DNA from: CADEFF01 sp964569315
GTDB lineage: Bacteria; Pseudomonadota; Alphaproteobacteria; Dongiales; Dongiaceae
DNA length: 10,826 bases
Assembly: GCA_964569315.1 (NCBI GenBank)
Contig: CAZMUZ010000123.1
Location: 1 to 10,826 of the forward strand
Reading direction: 5' to 3'
The position numbers and the translations under genes were made by a program. Under the pieces are notes generated by a model that had not been told where the DNA came from, ran no database searches, and worked only from the letters and a program-made list of their open reading frames with translations. Of the stretch, positions 6,569 to 10,826 are shown one piece after another (the first letter of the stretch is position 1; every line of letters starts with the position of its first letter).

Positions 6569-7057
6569 ATGAGAAACTTGGCAGCAGCGTTGCTGGTTAT
6601 CGTGATGATGTTCGGCGTTGGCCTAAGCCACTCTCTTGCGAGCGGCACGCATTCGACCGAGCACTACACTTTCGGCGAACCCGGGAAGGCAGAACAGGTT
6701 AGCAAGACCGTCGAAGTCGAAGCGGTCGATGCCGACGGCGACATGCGGTTCGTTCACGAGCCGTTCGAGATCGAGCAGGGCGATGTCGTTCGGTTTGTCG
6801 TTACCAACAAGGGCGATATCCCGCATGAGTTCTCGGTCGGTGACGCTCCGACCCAGCGCGCCCATGCGCTCATGATGCAGAAAATGCCGGACATGAAGCA
6901 TGAGAACGATGCCACTGCGATCACGCTCGAGCCCGGCGAAACCAAGGAACTGATCTGGAACTTCAACGCGCCCATTAACGGGGCCATCGAACTGGCTTGC
7001 CAGATGCCCGGACATTACGAGGCAGGGATGGTGAGCCGCGTCATGATGGAAATGTAG
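6569..7057 (+). CDS. Secreted cupredoxin (plastocyanin/azurin-like blue copper protein)
   Basis: The 162-residue protein has a Sec signal (residues 1-24, core LAAALLVIVMMFGVGL). The mature part forms one cupredoxin domain: a FEIEQGDVVRFVVTNKG strand pair, the first copper ligand in IPHEFS (His86), and the C-terminal ligand loop LACQMPGHYEAGM. That loop supplies Cys144, His149 and Met154, a complete type-1 copper site. A Met/His-containing insertion between them (about 99-111, HALMMQKMPDMKH) could bind extra copper. The ATG at 6569 is preferred over the upstream TTG at 6539 because AAAGGGA sits six bases before it and the signal peptide starts there. It follows the oxidase after 47 bases with no terminator between, so it is likely in the same transcript. 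It could shuttle copper or electrons to or from the oxidase (inference). Confidence 0.9.
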   Translation: MRNLAAALLVIVMMFGVGLSHSLASGTHSTEHYTFGEPGKAEQVSKTVEVEAVDADGDMRFVHEPFEIEQGDVVRFVVTNKGDIPHEFSVGDAPTQRAHALMMQKMPDMKHENDATAITLEPGETKELIWNFNAPINGAIELACQMPGHYEAGMVSRVMMEM

Positions 7058-7062
7058 ACGGG

Positions 7063-7097
7063 AGGGAGCTTCGGTCGAAAAGCCGAAGCTCCCTTTT
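7063..7097 (+). terminator. Rho-independent terminator ending the copper gene set
   Basis: A perfect 11-bp stem (7064-7074 GGGAGCTTCGG with 7083-7093 CCGAAGCTCCC), extended by an A-T pair, encloses an 8-base loop and is followed by TTTT. It begins six bases after the cupredoxin stop codon. Confidence 0.92.
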
Positions 7098-7105
7098 CCG
7101 ACCCA

Positions 7106-7184
7106 CCTGAAGTAATCGGTGCTTCAGGAATCCGGCCGCCATCGCGATCGGCTCGGCTGTATCATGGGCGAACCCTCCGGAGGG
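7106..7184. repeat. Two short inverted repeats in the 7098-7233 gap
   Basis: CCTGAAG (7106-7112) and CTTCAGG (7122-7128) form a 7-bp inverted repeat with a 9-base spacer. CCCTCCGGAGGG (7173-7184) is a perfect 12-base palindrome. The gap contains no convincing gene. The repeats could be operator-like sites or transcript hairpins; neither matches a motif that I can name. Confidence 0.5.
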
Positions 7185-7206
7185 AACGACGCCATCGCGC
7201 TCTTCG

Positions 7207-7228
7207 GAAATGCGCCGGCAGCCGGCGC
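7207..7228 (-). terminator. Probable terminator of the response-regulator gene
   Basis: GCGCCGGC (7212-7219) and GCCGGCGC (7221-7228) form a nearly perfect stem just five bases past the minus-strand stop at 7234. In the minus direction it is followed by ATTTCC, a weak T-run. Position and stem strength favour a terminator; the poor T-run lowers confidence. Confidence 0.5.
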
Positions 7229-7233
7229 GTCTC

Positions 7234-7623
7234 CTATTCCGCGCCGGTTGACCGGAGTTCCCGAAATATCGCTCGGAGCTGCTCGAGCCGGACCGGCTTC
7301 GGAATCGACCCCACCATGTTCAGCCCGGCGCTCTTTCCGCGTTGCTCGGCGACGGCGATCACGTCGCGGCCCTGACCGCTGGTGATCAGGATCTTCGCCC
7401 GGGAGCCGCACCCCGATAGGAACCAGAGCATCTCGACGCCGAGCACGCCGGGCATGCCGAGATCGAGTGAGATCAATGTCGGATCGAAGGTTCGCACCAG
7501 CTCCTTGATCGCCGGACCGTTGACGGCGACGCGAACCTCATAGCCGCATTCCTCTGCGACCATCTTGAGCAGGCTGCCGATCCGGGTTTCATCCTCGGCT
7601 ATGAGAAGTCGGTCCGTGGACAT
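7234..7623 (-). CDS. Single-domain response regulator (receiver domain only)
   Basis: The 129-residue protein is one CheY-like receiver domain with no output domain. Strand 1 ends in the acidic pair Asp11-Glu12 (LLIAEDE). The phospho-acceptor is Asp54 in LISLDLGMPG, Ser82 in ILITSGQG is the conserved hydroxyl, and Lys109 in PKPV is the conserved lysine. All catalytic residues are present, so it should be phosphorylated by a histidine kinase and signal by protein contact. No kinase is in the window. The start is the ATG with first base complement 7623, preceded by GGGAG eight bases upstream; an earlier in-frame start at 7653 adds ten residues without family character. It is encoded opposite to both neighbours and separated from the copper genes by a strong terminator, so a role in copper sensing is not supported. 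Cys26 and Cys72 are unremarkable. Confidence 0.88.
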   Translation of the reverse strand: MSTDRLLIAEDETRIGSLLKMVAEECGYEVRVAVNGPAIKELVRTFDPTLISLDLGMPGVLGVEMLWFLSGCGSRAKILITSGQGRDVIAVAEQRGKSAGLNMVGSIPKPVRLEQLRAIFRELRSTGAE

Positions 7624-7885
7624 GTCGTCTCCCGATGCCCTGTCGCAATCCATCGGATAGCGCCACGGCCAAGGATCGCGTGCAATGGCTAAGCGATCGC
7701 TAAAAGCGGGGCCGGTCCGGGGCCGTCAAGGGACCGATGGCGCTCGATCGCCTGCCGATCGGGAACCGGCCGGGCGCGGGCGAAACCATACCGAACCGTC
7801 GTGCCCGCGGCACCGTCGGAGGGAGGGAAAAATCCTTCGCCCTCGGCTAGCATGCGCTGTCGACGGGACCGGGGGCGCAGGGGGC
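7624..7885. other. Divergent intergenic region, no gene seen
   Basis: These 262 bases separate the start codons of the minus-strand response regulator and the plus-strand adenylation enzyme. An open frame from ATG 7685 runs through in phase with the enzyme, but its translation is Arg-rich and unlike the family, so I treat it as non-coding. Promoters for both genes should lie here; I found no pair of boxes good enough to place them. A GGGAGGGAAAAATCC patch at about 7821-7835 is the least GC-rich, promoter-like spot. Confidence 0.4.
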
Positions 7886-9454
7886 TTGCTGGGGTATCCG
7901 ATCATTCGATCGCTGCTGCGTGTGCCGCGCGAGCGGGAGGCGCGGACGGCCTTCAGCGCCGCCGCAGGCCGGCTGGGCTTCGCGGCCTTGCGCGCCGACA
8001 TGCTGCGCTTCGGCGGCTGGCTGGCGCGCGAGGCGGGGGTGGTGCCGGGCGATCGGGTCGCCATCTGCCTGCCGAAGAGCCTCGAGATGATCCGTGCGCT
8101 GCATGGCGTGATGGCGGCCGGTGCCGCCTATGTCGGGCTCGAGTTCCGCGGTCCGCCGGCGCGGCTCGGCGGCATCATCGCCTCCACGGCCCCCCGGCTG
8201 CTGCTGACCACGCCGGAGACCGCCCGGCAGCTCGCCGCCGAAGGCGGCATCCCCGCGCTGCCGCCGGTGCTCGCGATCGAGGCGGCGGAAGGCGGCCAGG
8301 GGCTCGAGGCGCTGCTGCGCGGCGCAACGCCGCTCGCGGACGCCGTCGCGGTCGACCCCGACGATCTCGCCGCGATCGTTTTCACCTCCGGCTCGACCGG
8401 TGCGCCCAAGGGCGTGATGCGGACGCACCGCAACCTCCTCGAGGACGTGCTTTCCCATCTGCGCGGGGAGGGCTTCGGTCCCGAGGACATGCGCCCCGAC
8501 AATAGCGGGCTGCAGCATGTGTTCCCGACCCTGTTCTATCCGGCGGCCTGCGGGTGCCGGGTGCATCTCATGACCGAGCAGGACGTGATGTTTCCCGAGA
8601 TCGTGACGGAAATCCTGGAGCGCGAGCGCGCCACCGTCTGGGGCTGCGCCGCCACGGCACTCCGGCTGATGATCGAGCGCGGCGAGCTCGGCCGCCGGAA
8701 CCTGGGCAGCCTCCGGCTCGTCAAGTCCTACGGGGAAGCCCTGTCGGTCGATCTGCTGCGGTCCGTGAAGGCGGCATTCCCGCGGGCGCGGGTGGTCTCA
8801 GCCTATGGCGCCACGGAAGCGCCCAACATCGCGCGCTTCGAGGCGACCGCCGACCTGCCGGCCGGTTTGCGTGCCGTGCCGCTGGGCAGGGTCCAGGACC
8901 ATCATCGGCTGGAACTCTGCGACGACTCGGGCCGCGAGGTGGCGCCGGGCGAGATCGGCGAGATCTGCACGCGAGGCCCCTCCGTCTCGCCGGGCTACTG
9001 GAAGGACCCCGCACTCACCGCGGCGCGGCAGCTTCGCGGGATCGCGAACTCCTACCGCACCGGCGATCTCGCCTTTGCCGATCATGCGGGAATCCTGCAT
9101 TTCGCCGGGCGGCGCGACCATCTCGTCAAGCTGCGCGGGCATCGCTTCGATCTCGGCGAGATCGAAGCGGCGCTGAAGCGCCATCCCGCGGTGCGCGACG
9201 CGGTCGCCATCGCCCTGTCGCGGCCGGAAGGCGAGACGGACATCCTGGCCGTCGTGGAGACCACCGGAAGCGCCGGGCTCGAGGCGACGCTCCGGAAACT
9301 CTGCGCCGAATGGCTGCCGCGCGCGGCGCGCCCGCTGCGAATCGCCTTCGCCGAGGAACTGCCGCGCCTCTCCAACGGCAAGGTGGATCGTCAGCGCATC
9401 CGGACCCGCTTCGCGCCCGACGCGGCTCCGGATGCCGTGCGTCCGGAAGGGTAG
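7886..9454 (+). CDS. Stand-alone adenylation enzyme (AMP-forming, ANL superfamily; NRPS A-domain-like)
   Basis: The product, about 522 residues from the TTG at 7886, activates a carboxylic acid as acyl-AMP. The adenylation core motifs appear in order. The phosphate loop FTSGSTGAPKG is at residues 166-176, SAYGATE has YGATE at 307-311, and GEIGEICTRG precedes the SPGYW block. YRTGD is at 390-394, GRRDHLVKLRGHRFDLGEIE follows, and NGKVDR at 497-502 has the catalytic Lys499. The AAYVGLEFRGPPARLGGII block resembles the region around A2 of amino-acid-activating NRPS domains more than fatty acyl-CoA ligases. No carrier-protein or condensation domain follows, so it must hand its acyl group to CoA or a separate carrier protein not seen here. 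The start is uncertain: no ATG lies at the family's normal N-terminus, TTG 7886 follows AGGGGG very closely, and GTG near 7920 is another option. GC content matches the left flank. Substrate unknown. Confidence 0.8.
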   Translation: MLGYPIIRSLLRVPREREARTAFSAAAGRLGFAALRADMLRFGGWLAREAGVVPGDRVAICLPKSLEMIRALHGVMAAGAAYVGLEFRGPPARLGGIIASTAPRLLLTTPETARQLAAEGGIPALPPVLAIEAAEGGQGLEALLRGATPLADAVAVDPDDLAAIVFTSGSTGAPKGVMRTHRNLLEDVLSHLRGEGFGPEDMRPDNSGLQHVFPTLFYPAACGCRVHLMTEQDVMFPEIVTEILERERATVWGCAATALRLMIERGELGRRNLGSLRLVKSYGEALSVDLLRSVKAAFPRARVVSAYGATEAPNIARFEATADLPAGLRAVPLGRVQDHHRLELCDDSGREVAPGEIGEICTRGPSVSPGYWKDPALTAARQLRGIANSYRTGDLAFADHAGILHFAGRRDHLVKLRGHRFDLGEIEAALKRHPAVRDAVAIALSRPEGETDILAVVETTGSAGLEATLRKLCAEWLPRAARPLRIAFAEELPRLSNGKVDRQRIRTRFAPDAAPDAVRPEG

Positions 9455-9465
9455 GCATCTTTCGC

Positions 9466-9502
9466 GAAAGAAAGCGGCGGCAAGCCGTGGGCCTGCCGCC
9501 GC
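9466..9502 (-). terminator. Rho-independent terminator for the M24 gene
   Basis: Read on the minus strand, GCGGCGGCA (9502-9494) pairs with TGCCGCCGC (9482-9474) over 9 bp around an 11-base loop, followed by TTTCTTT (9473-9467). It lies 55 bases past the M24 stop. The same stem may also stop plus-strand transcripts, although that side has no T-run. Confidence 0.65.
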
Positions 9503-9516
9503 CGTGGCATCGGGCA

Positions 9517-9540
9517 CTCCGCCGCCATGGGGCGGCGGAG
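9517..9540. repeat. Perfect 10-bp hairpin with ATGG loop between convergent genes
   Basis: CTCCGCCGCC (9517-9526) and GGCGGCGGAG (9531-9540) are perfect inverted arms around a four-base loop. The hairpin stands 17 bases from the M24 stop and next to the terminator hairpin at 9474-9502. It has no T-run on either strand; it could slow polymerase or protect a 3' end. Confidence 0.6.
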
Positions 9541-9556
9541 AGACGAGCGCCTTCGC

Positions 9557-10792
9557 TCAGAACCAGATCATGGGAAGCGGCGTCAGCTTCTCGATCCCGG
9601 TCTTGGTCACGATCCAGTTGGTTTCGAAGGAAACGGTGCCGACGCCGGTGCGCGTCAGGAACGCCTCCGAGCTCGCCACCATGTTTTCCTTGAACTCCCA
9701 TTCCAGCGGGATCTTGTCGGGGTCGGTCAGCAGGAACGGCTTCTCCCAGAGACAGCCGTTGCTGTGGCCGTAATAGGGCCAGCTCGTATCGTAGAAGCAA
9801 TCCTCCGTCTTCACCGAGTCATGCACCTTGCGCGCGTGGCGCGATACGTCGCGATGCCTGGCGCCGGGTTTCACCTTCTCCTCGATCGCCTCCATCACCT
9901 TGACGCAATCCTCGATCAGCTTCCGGGCCTTGGCGCTCGGCTTGCGGCCGCAGATGAAGGAGCGCCCGGGGTCGAGCCAGTAACCCTGCCAGATCGGCCC
10001 GTAGATGAAGGCGTGGCAGATGTCGCCCACCTTCGGCGCATCCTGCGAGAAGCCGTAGAGCGGATTGCTCTCCGGATAGGCCGATTTCTTGCCATGCGAG
10101 ATGGCGATGCGGTGCCAGTAGCCGCCGCGCCGCAACAGCTCCGCGCCGCCGGCCGCCGCCGCCTCCGCTTCCGTCTTGCCGGCGATCATCGCCTTGATGA
10201 GCTTGGTGAGGGCCGCCGTGACCATCTCGCCGCCCTCGCGGAACATGTCGAGCTCGCGCGGGCTCTTGATCAGGCGGATATCGCGGACGAGATCGTCCTC
10301 ATAGACATAGTCGATGCCGGGCGTCGCCTTGCGGAGCTGCTCGGCATATTTGACCGGCAGCGTGTCGCTGCCCACCCAGGCGACCTTGCCCTGGATCCGG
10401 CGCTTCTTCAGCGCGTCGGCGATGCCCTGGATCGGGTCGAGATGCGAATGGTAGTTGTCGATCGGCAGGCGATCGCGCTGCGGATCGGCCTCGTCGGTAT
10501 GGAGCTCCGGCGATTTCCCGACCTCGACGATGGCGCCGCAGAAGGAGCGCGCGTTCCAGACGAGCGAGTCCGGCTCCTGGCCGGAGTGGGTGGAGAAGAA
10601 GTTCGTGAGATAGACCGTGTCCATCGAGCGTTCGAAGGTGCCGGCCGTCTTCCCCCAGACGAGGGCGACCTCGTAGCCCTTCGCGCGCATCGCGCGATGC
10701 AGGTTCGCCCAGCGCGTTTCGTACTCCTCCTGCGGGAAATACATCGGTCCCCTCTTGCGGGTGGACTTCTTGGCCATCGCTTTCTTCGCCAT
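9557..10792 (-). CDS. M24-family (creatinase/aminopeptidase P fold) protein with an atypical metal site
   Basis: The 411-residue cytosolic protein has a Lys-rich start (MAKKAMAKKS). A creatinase-type N-terminal domain (about 18-170, including YLTNFFSTHSGQEPD) precedes a C-terminal pita-bread domain (about 180-411) entered through DIRLIKSPRELDMFREGGEM. Expected M24 ligands visible are Asp274 (YWLDPGRSF), His343 (YYGHSNG), Glu376 (ASSEAFL) and Glu390 (TVSFETNWIV). The position of the first Asp, about residue 263, lies in HAFIYGPIWQGYW and holds no acidic residue. His233 (AISHG) lies where the family has an active-site His. This looks like a subfamily of Xaa-Pro peptidase/creatinase relatives with an altered or lost dinuclear centre; substrate unknown. 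GGGAGG eight bases before the ATG (first base complement 10792) supports the start. It converges with the adenylation gene. Confidence 0.85.
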   Translation of the reverse strand: MAKKAMAKKSTRKRGPMYFPQEEYETRWANLHRAMRAKGYEVALVWGKTAGTFERSMDTVYLTNFFSTHSGQEPDSLVWNARSFCGAIVEVGKSPELHTDEADPQRDRLPIDNYHSHLDPIQGIADALKKRRIQGKVAWVGSDTLPVKYAEQLRKATPGIDYVYEDDLVRDIRLIKSPRELDMFREGGEMVTAALTKLIKAMIAGKTEAEAAAAGGAELLRRGGYWHRIAISHGKKSAYPESNPLYGFSQDAPKVGDICHAFIYGPIWQGYWLDPGRSFICGRKPSAKARKLIEDCVKVMEAIEEKVKPGARHRDVSRHARKVHDSVKTEDCFYDTSWPYYGHSNGCLWEKPFLLTDPDKIPLEWEFKENMVASSEAFLTRTGVGTVSFETNWIVTKTGIEKLTPLPMIWF

Positions 10793-10826
10793 CGGTTCGA
10801 CCTCCCTTAATGCGAAGTTTCCCGAG

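Larger units (their letters stand above)
2006..7097 (+). other. Putative acquired copper-handling segment
   Basis: The segment from the recombinase fossil to the terminator has all its genes on one strand, visibly lower GC than both flanks in hand-counted samples, and a shared copper theme. A dead recombinase at one edge suggests arrival on a mobile element that has since decayed. No terminal repeats or second tRNA-derived copy were found, so its limits are approximate and the right edge may be elsewhere. Confidence 0.45.

Noticed and set aside
7685..7885. N-terminal extension of the adenylation enzyme from ATG 7685
   Set aside because: The added 67 residues are Arg-rich, without family similarity, and read like non-coding DNA; the family's N-terminus begins near 7886.
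8554..8566. An 11-base match (GGTGCCGGGTG) to the 3' end of tRNA-Thr, a possible attachment-site duplicate
   Set aside because: It lies inside the conserved adenylation gene, is short for GC-rich DNA, and does not extend; a chance match is more likely.
9527..10810. Long plus-strand open frame of 427 codons opposite the M24 gene
   Set aside because: It is the antisense shadow of a clear M24 gene, with Arg/Leu/Asp-rich composition and no recognisable domain.
1..10826. CRISPR array, retron, toxin-antitoxin or phage-defence system
   Set aside because: No regularly spaced repeats, reverse transcriptase, nuclease or paired small antitoxin/toxin genes are visible.

Overview
The window reads as chromosomal DNA of a GC-rich Gram-negative bacterium, most likely an alphaproteobacterium. 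That assignment is inferred from codon style, the tRNA, the Tat-type and lipoprotein secretion signals, and the gene families present; no ribosomal or other taxonomic marker is in view. The two flanks are very GC-rich (hand counts of 60-base samples: 541-600 about 83 %, 1021-1080 about 73 %, 8041-8100 about 68 %). The middle is poorer (4321-4380 about 53 %, 5221-5280 about 58 %, 6541-6600 50 %).

Left flank (1-1914): an OFA-like major facilitator transporter on + converges, across a small hairpin, on a minus-strand NTF2-like (lumazine-binding-type) protein. A minus-strand tRNA-Thr(UGU) with an encoded CCA end follows. Directly beside the tRNA, at 2006-2400, lies a decayed small serine recombinase: its catalytic-domain signatures are still readable but spread over three frames and broken by a stop.

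Centre (2522-7097): a compact, all-plus-strand set that looks like an envelope copper-handling module. In order it holds a three-helix membrane protein with a DUF305-like HH motif, a small secreted His/Cys protein with CzcI-like layout, a secreted Met/His-rich protein with two copies of an MDHS..QMP motif, a TolC-like lipoprotein, a Tat-exported two-domain multicopper oxidase with a Met-rich tail, and a secreted cupredoxin. The three genes from the Met/His protein to the oxidase are joined by two ATGA stop/start overlaps, and the set ends in a strong Rho-independent terminator. No P-type ATPase, RND pump or metal regulator is in the window, so the visible genes suggest periplasmic binding and oxidation of copper rather than active export. 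The TolC-like protein is unusually short: about 65-70 residues that normally include a beta-hairpin of the outer-membrane barrel are missing from its second repeat.

Right flank (7098-10826): a cluster of small inverted repeats, a single-domain response regulator on minus, then divergently a stand-alone adenylation (AMP-forming) enzyme of amino-acid-activating type. This converges, across two strong hairpins, on a minus-strand M24 (creatinase/aminopeptidase-P fold) protein that appears to lack the first of the five usual metal ligands. These flanking genes have no evident connection to copper.

The most interesting reading is a laterally acquired copper module marked by a recombinase fossil next to tRNA-Thr, carrying a TolC-fold protein that may no longer be an outer-membrane channel.
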